64,000 bases of DNA. Origin: Compostimonas suwonensis. Its GTDB lineage: Bacteria; Actinomycetota; Actinomycetes; Actinomycetales; Microbacteriaceae. Shown piece by piece: positions 52,004-60,659 of this stretch. Position 1 is the stretch's first letter. Each line of letters starts with the position of its first letter. Below the pieces are notes generated by a model. That model did no database searches. It had not been told where the DNA came from and saw nothing but the letters and a program-made list of their open reading frames with translations. The stretch is taken from assembly GCF_002797855.1 (NCBI RefSeq), contig NZ_PGFB01000007.1:47382-111381 (forward strand), written 5' to 3'. Position numbers and translations under genes: made by a program.

Positions 52004-52855
52004 ATGATCACCATCGGCATGAGCACCTCGTGCGTCTTCCCGCTCTCCCCCGAGCACGCCTTCCGCCTGGCCTCGCTCGCGGGGTACGACGGCATCGAGG
52101 TGATGGTCACCCGCGACGAGACCACGCAGAGCGCCGACGCCCTGCGGGCTCTCTCCGAGAAGTACTCGATGCCGATCCTCTCGATCCACGCACCCGTGCT
52201 GCTGCTCACCCACTTCGTCTGGGGCCGCGACCCGAAAGTCAAGCTCGAGAGGTCCGCGGCACTGGCCCGGGATGTCGGCGCCTCCACGGTCGTCGTGCAC
52301 CCGCCGTTCCGCTGGCAGTCGGGTTACGCCGAGGACTTCCTGCAGATCGTCCGCGAGACGAGCGCCGCGTACGGCACCGAGATCGCCGTCGAGAACATGT
52401 TCCCGTGGAAGGTCGGCGGCCGCAGCCTCAAGGCATACTCCCCCGGCTGGGATCCGACGGTCATGGACGCGGACGCGGTCACCCTCGACTTCTCGCACGC
52501 CGCGCTCTCGGGCCGCGACGGCCTCGAGATGGCCACCGCTCTCGGAACGCGCCTGCGCCACATCCACCTCTGCGACGGCTCCGGCTCGCTCGACGAGGGC
52601 AAGGTCTTCGACGAGCACCTGCTGCCGGGCCGCGGCAGTCAGCCGATCGGCGAGGTGCTCGGCATGCTCGTCGCCTCCGGGTGGAGCGGCCACGTGGTCG
52701 CCGAGGTCAACACCCGCAAGGCCCGCACGGAGCAGGAGCGCCTCGAGCTCCTCGTCGAGACGCTCGCCTACGCGCGCACGCACACCGCCCAGCCCGTGCG
52801 CAAGCAGCGGTTCGCCCGCTCGCGCAAGGCGCTCGGAACCCTGCTCAGCCGCTGA
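52004..52855 (+). CDS. Sugar phosphate isomerase/epimerase family TIM barrel
   Basis: A 283-residue AP-endonuclease-2-type barrel (PF01261). ATG at 52004. Seen: GYDGIEVMV, ILSIHAPVLL, TVVVHPPFRWQ, IAVENMFPW, LRHIHLCDGSG and WSGHVVAEVNTR, which carry the metal-binding His/Glu/Asp residues of the family. Members isomerise sugars, inositols or hydroxypyruvate; the substrate is unknown. It has its own promoter in the 160-bp gap divergent from otsA; the adjacent TetR gene is convergent. Confidence 0.88.
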   Translation: MITIGMSTSCVFPLSPEHAFRLASLAGYDGIEVMVTRDETTQSADALRALSEKYSMPILSIHAPVLLLTHFVWGRDPKVKLERSAALARDVGASTVVVHPPFRWQSGYAEDFLQIVRETSAAYGTEIAVENMFPWKVGGRSLKAYSPGWDPTVMDADAVTLDFSHAALSGRDGLEMATALGTRLRHIHLCDGSGSLDEGKVFDEHLLPGRGSQPIGEVLGMLVASGWSGHVVAEVNTRKARTEQERLELLVETLAYARTHTAQPVRKQRFARSRKALGTLLSR

Positions 52856-52888
52856 CGCCGCTCAATCCCGCTCAGCTGCTGACACCGC

Positions 52889-53605
52889 TCAGCTGCTGAG
52901 CACGCCCGCGACCGGCTCGGTCTTCCCGAGCGCCTTCGGGCCCTGCTCGCTGGGGCTCGTGAGCGCGAGGATGACGGCCGTCAGCTCCCCGAGCGCCCGT
53001 TCGGAGGCGCCGGGTCCTCCCGGGTCGAGGATCGAGTCGACCATCGCGTCCTCGTAGCTGCCGACGATGAGCCGGGTCGCCGAGCGCGCGTCGATCGAGA
53101 AGCGCAGGCCCACGGTGTCGATGGCCTGAACGATGATCGCGGTGAGCTGATCGAGGAACTCGGCCTGGAACGTCCGATACGACCCCGCGACCGAGGGATC
53201 GCGCATGGCCAGCAGGGCGAACTCGCTCTGCACGAGGCACCAGCGGCGGTCGTCGGCCTGCAGCTCGAGGAACTGCCGGATGATCGTCTCGACCACCTCT
53301 TCGCCGAAGCTCGGGTGGTCGCCGGCGATCGGGTCGAGGAACGACGCGATGCCCTGCTGCAGGCGCCCGATGCGGATCGTGTTCTCCCGCTCCATGAGCG
53401 CGAAGAAGAGCTCCTCCTTCGCCTGGAAGTTGGAGTAGAAGGCGCCGCGGGTGAACCCCGCGTGCTCGCAGATCATCTCGACGGATGCCGCGTGGACCCC
53501 GTATTCGGCGAACACCTCGTACGCGGCATCCACGAGCCTGTCGCGGGTTCTGCGGCGACGTGCGGAGTCTGCGGGGGCGTCGTCGTTGAGTGCTGACGAA
53601 TCCAA
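52889..53605 (-). CDS. TetR/AcrR family regulator of the MMPL/YhgE unit
   Basis: A 238-residue TetR protein. A TTG at 53605 with AGGAAGG six bases upstream is the best start; an ATG at 53656 would lie in the operator region. HTH: VEMICEHAGFTRGAFYSNF at residues about 46-64. The C-terminal domain is of the BetI-like TetR_C type (RWCLVQSEFALLAMRDP). It is divergent from the MMPL transporter gene and is its likely repressor. Confidence 0.9.
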   Translation of the reverse strand: MDSSALNDDAPADSARRRRTRDRLVDAAYEVFAEYGVHAASVEMICEHAGFTRGAFYSNFQAKEELFFALMERENTIRIGRLQQGIASFLDPIAGDHPSFGEEVVETIIRQFLELQADDRRWCLVQSEFALLAMRDPSVAGSYRTFQAEFLDQLTAIIVQAIDTVGLRFSIDARSATRLIVGSYEDAMVDSILDPGGPGASERALGELTAVILALTSPSEQGPKALGKTEPVAGVLSS

Positions 53606-53635
53606 GCTGAAACCTTCCTGAACTGGCTTGTCGAT

Positions 53636-53686
53636 ACACAAGTGTATTCGATACATTCGAGTATCCGGATACGGCGTTGTATCGAA
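53636..53686. promoter_or_regulatory. Operator region between TetR and MMPL genes
   Basis: An AT-rich patch with a perfect 12-bp palindrome GTATCCGGATAC (53661-53672). Flanking it are an imperfect dyad of ATACAC/GTGTAT around AA and a further TGTATCGA element at 53678-53685. Several half-sites of type CGATAC suggest tandem TetR binding that blocks both divergent promoters. Confidence 0.55.
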
Positions 53687-53719
53687 AACTGTTTTTATCT
53701 CTACACCAAGGGAGAACGC

Positions 53720-56617
53720 GTGTCCTCCGTGCTCTATTCGCTCGGGCGTTGGGCCTACCGTAGCCGACGTCTTGTGCTCGTGCTCTGGCTCGTGATCCTC
53801 GCCGCCGTCGGCGGCGGCGCGGTGCTCCTGAACCAGGGTACCGACAACGCCTTCTCGATCCCGGGAACCGAGTCGCAGGAGGCCCTCGACACGCTCAGCC
53901 GCACCTTCCCGCAGGTCAGCGGCGCCTCCGCTCAGATCGTCGTCGTCGCGCCCGACGGCGAGAGCGTGCGCGACGCCGACGTCCAGTCGGCCGTCGAGAG
54001 CACGATCGACGATCTCGGCTCCCTCGACCAGGTGGCCGCGGTCACCTCCCCGTACGACGAGATGGTCACCGGCTCCATCAGCGACGACGGCCGGGCCGCC
54101 ATCATCGGCGTGCAGCTCGACGGCGAGCAGAGCGAGATCACCGCGACGACGTCGGAGGCGATCCAGGCCGCGGGCACGGAGCTCGGCGACGCCCTGCCCG
54201 CCGGCTCGCAGACCGCCGTCGGCGGTCAGCTGTTCTCGCAGAGCCTGCCGACCGTGAGCATCACCGAGCTCATCGGCGTGCTCATCGCCCTCGTTGTGCT
54301 CATCCTCACCTTCGGCTCCTTCCTGGCGGCCGGGATGCCTCTGCTCACGGCCCTCCTCGGAGTGGGCCTGTCGATCGGCCTCATCTTCATCGCCACCCTG
54401 TTCGGCTCGATCTCCTCGACGACGCCGCTGCTCGCGCTGATGCTGGGACTCGCCGTCGGCATCGACTACTCCCTCTTCATCATCTCGAGGCATCAGGGGC
54501 AGCTGAGGCACGGCATCGATCCGGAGGAGTCGGCGGCCCGCTCGGTCGCGACCGCGGGCTCGGCCGTCGTCTTCGCGGGGCTCACCGTCATCATCGCCCT
54601 GCTCGGCCTCGCCGTCGCGCAGATCCCCTTCCTCACGACGATGGGCATCGCCGCGGCGGCCGCTGTCGCGATCGCCGTGCTCATCTCGGTGACGCTCACC
54701 CCGGCCCTGCTCGGCTTCGCGGGCAACCGCCTGCTCCCCCGCAAGCTCCGCGCGCAGACGGCGCACAAGCACGCGGCGGCCCCCGTGCCCGCGAGCGCAA
54801 GCGGACACGAGGGCGGTCACGAGGGCGGTCACGAGGACGGCCGCGAGGGCGAGCAGGCCGGGGCCGGCGCGCACGCTCAGTCACCGGCATCCGCCCCCTC
54901 GCTCGCCCACTCGGCCACCGCCGCCATCCCGCGGGGCTTCTTCCTCGGCTGGGTGCGCGCGGCGACCAAGTGGCCGATCGTGACGGTCATCGCCGTCATC
55001 GGGGTGCTCGGCCTCGCCTTCGTGCCGGCCTCGCAGCTGCGGCTCGGCCTGCCGGACGCCGGATCGCTGCCGGTCCACGACTCGGCCCGCGTGACCTACG
55101 ACCTCATCTCCGACAACTTCGGGCCCGGCTTCAACGGACCCCTCATCGTCACCGGCTCGATCATCTCGAGCACCGACCCCGTGGGCCTCATGGACGAGCT
55201 GGGAGCCGAGATCGGCGGGCTCGACGGCGTCGCCTCCATTCCGCTCGCCACCCCCAACGAGACGGCCGACACCGGCATCATCCAGGTGATCCCGGAGGGC
55301 GGCCCGAACTCCGAGGAGACGAAGGCCCTCGTCGCCGAGATCCGCTCCCTGCACGACCACTTCGAGAAGGAGTTCGGGGTCGACCTCTCGGTCACCGGCT
55401 ACACCGCGGCGGGCATCGACATCTCCGACCGCCTGGGGGCAGCACTGCTGCCCTTCGGCATCCTCGTCGTGGGACTCTCGCTCGTGCTGCTCACGATGGT
55501 CTTCCGCTCGATCGCCGTCCCCATCAAGGCGGCGCTCGGCTATCTGCTCTCGGTCGGCGCGGCCTTCGGGGCGGTCACCCTCGTCTTCGAGAACGGGGTT
55601 TTCGCCGACGCCCTCAACGTCGCGACGCTCGGCCCCGTGATCAGCTTCATGCCCATCATCCTCATGGGCGTGCTCTTCGGACTCGCCATGGACTACGAGG
55701 TCTTCCTCGTCAGCCGCATGAGAGAGGACTACGTGCACGGCGGCAACGCCCGGCGCGCGATCGACAGCGGCTTCGTCGGCTCGGCCAAGGTCGTGACCGC
55801 TGCGGCGATCATCATGATCTCGGTCTTCGCAGCCTTCATCCCCGAAGGGGACAGCTCGATCAAGCCGATCGCGCTCGGCCTCGCGGTGGGCGTCTTCGTC
55901 GACGCCTTCATCGTGCGCATGACGCTCGTGCCCGCCGTGCTCGCCCTGCTCGGCGACAAGGCCTGGTGGATGCCGCGCTGGCTCGATCGCGTGCTGCCCT
56001 CCTTCGACGTGGAGGGCGACGGGCTGCAGAAGGAGCTCCAGCTCGCCGACTGGCCGGAGCCCGGCGGTCGGTACGCGATCGCCGCCGACGAGGCGGGCCT
56101 CACGAAGAAGGGCCGGCCGGTCTACCCGCCGGTGACCGTGCGGGTTCCCGCCGACGGCGCGCTCGTCGTGCACGGTCCGCACCGCAGCGGCAAGTCGGCG
56201 CTGCTGCTGACCCTCGCCGGCCGGGTCAAATCCGACTCCGGCGTGCTCAAGGTCGCCGGCTACGTGCTCCCGACCCGGGCTGCGGCCGTGCGGGCTCGCG
56301 TCGCCATGGTGCGGCTCGCCTTCGCGACCGATCCCGTCGGCGACATCCGCACCGCACTCGCGAACTCCCCCGCCGTGCTCGTGCTCGACGACGTCGACCG
56401 GCTCGGCGACCCGGACGTGCGCCGGGCGGTGCGCGACGAGATCGAGGGCGCCCTCATGACGGCGCACGCGACCGGGTGCACTCTCACGATCGTCGCGAGC
56501 TGCGCCGATCTGACCACCATCGACGACATCCTGCCCGCGGGCACGGAGACGGTCGTCGTGACCATGATCCCCGAGACGGCGAACCCCGATCTCACCCTGC
56601 AGGAGGTGGCGCTCTGA
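53720..56617 (+). CDS. MMPL/RND family transporter fused to a minimal P-loop NTPase domain
   Basis: A 965-residue protein; GTG at 53720 after GGGAGAA. Two MMPL halves are seen: helix 1 (LVLVLWLVILAAVGGGAVLL), an external domain, helices 2-6 with GIDYSLFIISRHQ, then a His/Glu/Gly-rich linker (HEGGHEGGHEDGREGE, about residues 370-385), and a second set with GLAMDYEVFLVSRMREDY. After the last helix (about residue 755) comes a ~150-residue domain with Walker A GPHRSGKS (819-826) and Walker B VLVLDD (about 886-891), but no ABC signature LSGGQ and only ~65 residues between the motifs. RND pumps use the proton gradient, so a fused ATPase-like domain is odd. Cotranscribed with the YhgE/Pip gene. Confidence 0.9.
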   Translation: MSSVLYSLGRWAYRSRRLVLVLWLVILAAVGGGAVLLNQGTDNAFSIPGTESQEALDTLSRTFPQVSGASAQIVVVAPDGESVRDADVQSAVESTIDDLGSLDQVAAVTSPYDEMVTGSISDDGRAAIIGVQLDGEQSEITATTSEAIQAAGTELGDALPAGSQTAVGGQLFSQSLPTVSITELIGVLIALVVLILTFGSFLAAGMPLLTALLGVGLSIGLIFIATLFGSISSTTPLLALMLGLAVGIDYSLFIISRHQGQLRHGIDPEESAARSVATAGSAVVFAGLTVIIALLGLAVAQIPFLTTMGIAAAAAVAIAVLISVTLTPALLGFAGNRLLPRKLRAQTAHKHAAAPVPASASGHEGGHEGGHEDGREGEQAGAGAHAQSPASAPSLAHSATAAIPRGFFLGWVRAATKWPIVTVIAVIGVLGLAFVPASQLRLGLPDAGSLPVHDSARVTYDLISDNFGPGFNGPLIVTGSIISSTDPVGLMDELGAEIGGLDGVASIPLATPNETADTGIIQVIPEGGPNSEETKALVAEIRSLHDHFEKEFGVDLSVTGYTAAGIDISDRLGAALLPFGILVVGLSLVLLTMVFRSIAVPIKAALGYLLSVGAAFGAVTLVFENGVFADALNVATLGPVISFMPIILMGVLFGLAMDYEVFLVSRMREDYVHGGNARRAIDSGFVGSAKVVTAAAIIMISVFAAFIPEGDSSIKPIALGLAVGVFVDAFIVRMTLVPAVLALLGDKAWWMPRWLDRVLPSFDVEGDGLQKELQLADWPEPGGRYAIAADEAGLTKKGRPVYPPVTVRVPADGALVVHGPHRSGKSALLLTLAGRVKSDSGVLKVAGYVLPTRAAAVRARVAMVRLAFATDPVGDIRTALANSPAVLVLDDVDRLGDPDVRRAVRDEIEGALMTAHATGCTLTIVASCADLTTIDDILPAGTETVVVTMIPETANPDLTLQEVAL

Positions 56618-58614
56618 TGTCGCTCTTTGGTTTCGAACGCGCTCGCTCCGACAGGCGCGTGACCTGGGTCTCGCTCGCGGGCCTGCTCCTGGTTCCCCTC
56701 GTGATCGGCGGCCTGCTCGTCTGGGCGCTGTGGGATCCGACCGAGAGGCTCGACCAGGTGACGGCCGCGGTCGTCAACGACGACGAGCCGGTGACCCTCA
56801 ACGGTCAGACCGTGCCGCTCGGCCGCCAGCTCGCCGGAGCGCTCATCGACGGCGTCGACGACACGAGCGGCGCCGGCGGATCGAGCGGCGCGGCAGACTC
56901 CTCGTCCGGCACGAGCTCCCTGCCCGCGAGCGAGAACTACAACTGGGTGCTCACCGACGCGGATGACGCGAAGGCCGGCCTCGCGAGCGGGGAGTACGTG
57001 ACCGTGGTCACGATCCCGCAGAACTTCTCGGCCGCCGCGACCTCCTACTCGGGCGATGCGGCCGACGCCACGCAGGCGACGATCGACGTCGCCACGAGCG
57101 GCACGTCGAAGCTCGTCGACAACGCGATCAGCCAGACGATCACGAGCACGGCGACCACGATCCTCAACCAGCAGCTCACGACGACCTACCTCGACAACGT
57201 CTACCTCGGCTTCAACAGCCTGCACGATCAGATCGGCACGGCCGCGACCGGCGCCCAGCAGCTGGCCGACGGCACGGCGAACCTCGCCACCGGCGCGACC
57301 GGGCTCTCGACGGGCACCACCTCGCTCGCCTCGGGCATCGGCGAGCTCTCCACAGGGGCCGACGGCCTCGCATCCGGTCTCTCGCAGCTCTCCGAGCAGA
57401 CGGCCGGGCTGCCCGATCAGACGGCGCAGCTCGCGGCGGGGGCGAATGCCCTCTCGAGCGGCGCGAACCAGGCCTTCGCGGGCCTCACGACCGCCGCCGC
57501 CCAGTTCCAGCCCGTCGTCGACAACGCCTGCGCCACGCCCGGCCCGGCGTGCGACACGGCGAAGGGCATCCAAGCCCAGTTCGCCGCGATCGGAGCGCAG
57601 GCCTCCGACTTCACCACCGGGCTCAGCGGGCTCGCCGACGGCACGAGCCGGCTCGCAGCCGGCATGCCCGCGCTCACCGACGGCATCGCGCAATCCGCCT
57701 CCGGGGCGCAGCAGCTCGCCGCCGGCGTGAGTCAGACCTCCGACGGGGCGAACCAGCTCGCGGATGGCGCGGCGAGCCTGTCCAGCGGTGCGACACAGCT
57801 CGACACCGGCGCCGCCCAGCTCGCCACGGGCCTCGACCAGGCCGTCGCCCAACTGCCGAGCTACACCGACTCCGAGCGCGAGAACCTCGCCTCGGTGGTG
57901 TCGGAGCCGGTCACGACGACGGGCGCCTCGACCGAGCTCTTCGGCACCTCGAGCATCCCGCTCTTCGCCGTGCTCGCCCTCTGGCTGGGTGCCTTCGCGA
58001 GCTATCTCGTGCTGCAGGCGGTCTCCCGGCGCGCGCTCCTGACCACCCAGTCCTCGGCGCGGATCGCACTGCGCAGCTACCTGCCGGGGCTCGTGCTCGG
58101 GCTCGTGCAGGGTGTGCTCGTCGCCGGTCTTATGCAGTTCGCCCTCGAGCTCGATGTCGCGCACTGGCTCGCCTACGCGGGTGTCGCGGCCTTCGCGGGC
58201 GCGGCCTTCGCCGCCGTCAACCAGGGCCTCGTCGCGCTCTTCGGAGGCGTCGGCCGCTTCGTCTCGATGATCCTCATCGTCGTGACGCTCGCCGCGAGCA
58301 TCATCTCCACCGTCCCGCCGATCTTCGACACCGTGCTCTCCTGGCTGCCGATGTCGTCGGCGCTCACCGCCATGCAGGGCGTCGTCGACGGCACCTCGGG
58401 CGTCTGGCTGGGGCTCGGTGCGCTCGTGCTCTGGGCGCTCCTCGGTCTCGCGCTCTCGTACATCGCGGTCGCCCGCAAACGCATCCTGAGCCTGCGCGAG
58501 GTCGAGACCCTCGACCGCGGCACCGCTCAGAGCGGAACGAGCACCAGGATCCACAGGGCGATCGTGGCGGCGACGACCGTCACCGGTGCGACGACGAGGC
58601 CGAGCAGAACGTAG
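56617..58614 (+). CDS. YhgE/Pip domain membrane protein (ABC-2 permease-like)
   Basis: A 665-residue protein; the ATG shares a base with the MMPL stop (TGATG). An N-terminal helix (LLLVPLVIGGLLVWAL) is followed by an external domain of ~370 residues full of GAxxLxxG repeats (QLADGTANLATGATGL) that form coiled coils in YhgE/Pip proteins. Then five to six helices resembling ABC-2 permeases. The family includes phage-infection protein Pip and type VII-linked exporters. The C-terminal ~30 residues overlap the convergent transporter gene by 88 bp. With the MMPL-ATPase protein it may form one export machine. Confidence 0.88.
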   Translation: MSLFGFERARSDRRVTWVSLAGLLLVPLVIGGLLVWALWDPTERLDQVTAAVVNDDEPVTLNGQTVPLGRQLAGALIDGVDDTSGAGGSSGAADSSSGTSSLPASENYNWVLTDADDAKAGLASGEYVTVVTIPQNFSAAATSYSGDAADATQATIDVATSGTSKLVDNAISQTITSTATTILNQQLTTTYLDNVYLGFNSLHDQIGTAATGAQQLADGTANLATGATGLSTGTTSLASGIGELSTGADGLASGLSQLSEQTAGLPDQTAQLAAGANALSSGANQAFAGLTTAAAQFQPVVDNACATPGPACDTAKGIQAQFAAIGAQASDFTTGLSGLADGTSRLAAGMPALTDGIAQSASGAQQLAAGVSQTSDGANQLADGAASLSSGATQLDTGAAQLATGLDQAVAQLPSYTDSERENLASVVSEPVTTTGASTELFGTSSIPLFAVLALWLGAFASYLVLQAVSRRALLTTQSSARIALRSYLPGLVLGLVQGVLVAGLMQFALELDVAHWLAYAGVAAFAGAAFAAVNQGLVALFGGVGRFVSMILIVVTLAASIISTVPPIFDTVLSWLPMSSALTAMQGVVDGTSGVWLGLGALVLWALLGLALSYIAVARKRILSLREVETLDRGTAQSGTSTRIHRAIVAATTVTGATTRPSRT

Positions 58615-59693
58615 CGCCGCCACGGGATCCGAACCCCCAGGGCGACGAGCCGCTCGTGCCAGAGCAGGGTCGCGAGCGACGCCCAGGGAGTGATGAGCGG
58701 CCCGGCGTTCACCCCGATCAGCAGCGCGACGAGCCGGGCGGGCGAGTCGGCGACGGGTTCCAGCGCGAGATACGCCGGGAGGTTGTTGATCGCATTCGCC
58801 CCGACCGCGCCCACACCCGAGAGCTGCAGCAGCGAGCCCAGCCCGTCGCCGCGCCCCGAGACGGCCGAGAGCAGCACCCCGAGGCCGAGCGCGTGGGCGG
58901 CCTCGAGGAAGAGGAACAGCCCGGCGGCCAAGAGCACGAGCGACCACGGGACGAGGGTCCACGACGGCAGCTCGCGCGTGCGCACGATCGCGACGACGAC
59001 GAGCAGCACCGCAGCGGCCGATGCCGGGATCCACACCGGCATCCCGCTCACGAGCGCGGGCAGCAGGGCGATCAGCACACCGCAGCTCCAGCCGAAGCGC
59101 ACCGGATCCTCGATCCGGCCGGCGGGCCGGGCGGAGTAGCTCTCGCGCAGCTGTCGGCGGAAGAGGACGGCGACGACCGCGACGGGAACGACGACCGCGA
59201 CGATCGCCGGCGCCCAGGTCAAGCGTGCGAAGTCCCCCGGCCCGACGCCGCCGAGCGCGTGCTCGGCGAGCAGGTTCGTGAGGTTCGAGACCGGCAGCAG
59301 GAGGCTCGCGGTGTTCGCGAGCCACACGGTCGTGAGCGCGAACGGGATCGGGCTGATCCCGCTGTGTCGCGCCAGCACGACCACCACGGGCGTCAGCAGA
59401 ACGGCCGTCGTGTCGAGCGAGAGGAAGACAGTGCTCGCCGTCGCCAGGGCGACCACGAGCAGCCAGAGCCAGAGCACACGCCCCCGCCCCGCGAGGGCCG
59501 CCTTCTCGGCGAGCCAGCGGAACACCCCGGCCTCCGACGCCAGCTCGGCGACGACCGTGATGGCCACGACGAAGACGAGGATCGGCCAGACCCGGTCGAC
59601 GAGCTCTGCCGCATCCGACGGCGAGAGGACGCCCAGAGGGATAGCGATCACCCCCAGCACGAGCAGGATGGCGCCGACCAGGGCTGATCGCAT
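58527..59693 (-). CDS. SLC13/ArsB-type anion or ion transporter
   Basis: A 388-residue membrane protein with about 10-11 helices (ATG at 59693 with AAAGGAT upstream; longer starts are poor). Landmarks: FLSLDTTAVLLTPVVVVLA and VWLANTASLLLPVSNLTNLL in the first half and GANAINNLPAYLAL, GVNAGPLITPWASLATLLW in the second, which are the paired re-entrant signatures of the ArsB/NhaD/SLC13 superfamily. Arsenite export is possible but no ars genes are nearby. Convergent with the YhgE/Pip gene, overlapping it by 88 bp. Confidence 0.9.
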   Translation of the reverse strand: MRSALVGAILLVLGVIAIPLGVLSPSDAAELVDRVWPILVFVVAITVVAELASEAGVFRWLAEKAALAGRGRVLWLWLLVVALATASTVFLSLDTTAVLLTPVVVVLARHSGISPIPFALTTVWLANTASLLLPVSNLTNLLAEHALGGVGPGDFARLTWAPAIVAVVVPVAVVAVLFRRQLRESYSARPAGRIEDPVRFGWSCGVLIALLPALVSGMPVWIPASAAAVLLVVVAIVRTRELPSWTLVPWSLVLLAAGLFLFLEAAHALGLGVLLSAVSGRGDGLGSLLQLSGVGAVGANAINNLPAYLALEPVADSPARLVALLIGVNAGPLITPWASLATLLWHERLVALGVRIPWRRYVLLGLVVAPVTVVAATIALWILVLVPL

Positions 59694-59767
59694 CGGCATC
59701 CTTTCGCGGGCGGATCGTGACGGGCTGAGAGTCACACGATAGCGTTGGAAGGGAGCGGAGGGTCACG

Positions 59768-59968
59768 ATGAGGAAATACGTTCTGAACGCGCACATCTGG
59801 GGGGCGCTGATCGGCGTCGTCACGACCGTCATGGCTGCCCGGAAGGGGCCGCGCGACTGGCGGCTCGTGCTCACGATCATCGGCGCGGGCATCTCGCTCG
59901 CGGTCGCCATCGGCACCGTCGTCGAGGAGTCCAGAGAGCTCGAAGCCGAGTCAGACGACCGGCGTTAG
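59768..59968 (+). CDS. Small membrane protein, unknown
   Basis: A 66-residue protein; ATG at 59768 after GCGGAGGG. Two hydrophobic stretches (HIWGALIGVVTTVMA and LVLTIIGAGISLAVAIGTVV) with a charged C-terminus (EESRELEAESDDRR). Not similar to a family I recognise. Confidence 0.6.
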   Translation: MRKYVLNAHIWGALIGVVTTVMAARKGPRDWRLVLTIIGAGISLAVAIGTVVEESRELEAESDDRR

Positions 59969-60121
59969 CCCCGCTTTCCTGCGCCCACCTGGGTATTACG
60001 GTTGCGGCTCTCCGGCGTGTCCGGCGACCCGGCCGGCGATTGTAGCGCACACTGAAGTCGGTATCGAACACCGCACAGCACACGCATCGAACACCGTATG
60101 CCGCAGGGAAGGGGTTTCGAG

Positions 60122-60613
60122 ATGTTCGGTTTACGACGACGGTCTCGCCGGATCGAGCCTGCGCCATCCCCCGCGTTGAGCGACGAGCAGATCTTCGACA
60201 TCGTCCACACGCAGATCGCCGCGCTCATCGGCGAACGCGGATCGTGGATCGTGGAGCGCCGCACCGCGGAATCGGGTGACGGGATCTTCCACAGCCTGCT
60301 CGCGAGATCCGTCTCGGTGCAGCTCACCGAGGCGCTCAGCACTGCACGTGAAGCGCTCACGGGGCAGGATGCCGCCCCCGGCCTCTCGCGCGTCGAGACC
60401 GGCCCCGTCGCGACCACGCCCGTCACCGCCCCGTCGGAGCAGGAGCCCGCGGCCTTCGGCTGGAGCCCCGAGCCCATCGCCCGCTGGACCGAGGTCGAGC
60501 CCGCCCGCTCCGACGCTCGGGAGGGCAGCGAGAGCGCCGAGATCCGAGAGGGCAGCACGAGCAGCGAGAGCGCCGACGAGCACCCCGCGAGGAGCACGAA
60601 GCTCGTCGCCTGA
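60122..60613 (+). CDS. Hypothetical protein, soluble
   Basis: A 163-residue protein from the ATG at 60122, seven bases after GGGAAGGGG (an ATG at 60098 is also in frame). An Arg-rich start (GLRRRSRRIEP) leads to a helical part (SDEQIFDIVHTQIAALIGE...) and a long Ser/Glu/Pro-rich, probably disordered tail from about residue 85. No family recognised. It is convergent with zwf (46 bp apart). Confidence 0.6.
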   Translation: MFGLRRRSRRIEPAPSPALSDEQIFDIVHTQIAALIGERGSWIVERRTAESGDGIFHSLLARSVSVQLTEALSTAREALTGQDAAPGLSRVETGPVATTPVTAPSEQEPAAFGWSPEPIARWTEVEPARSDAREGSESAEIREGSTSSESADEHPARSTKLVA

Positions 60614-60659
60614 GCCGTCCCGCCAGAACCCCGTCCGCCGAGCCGCAGGAGCCCCCGGT

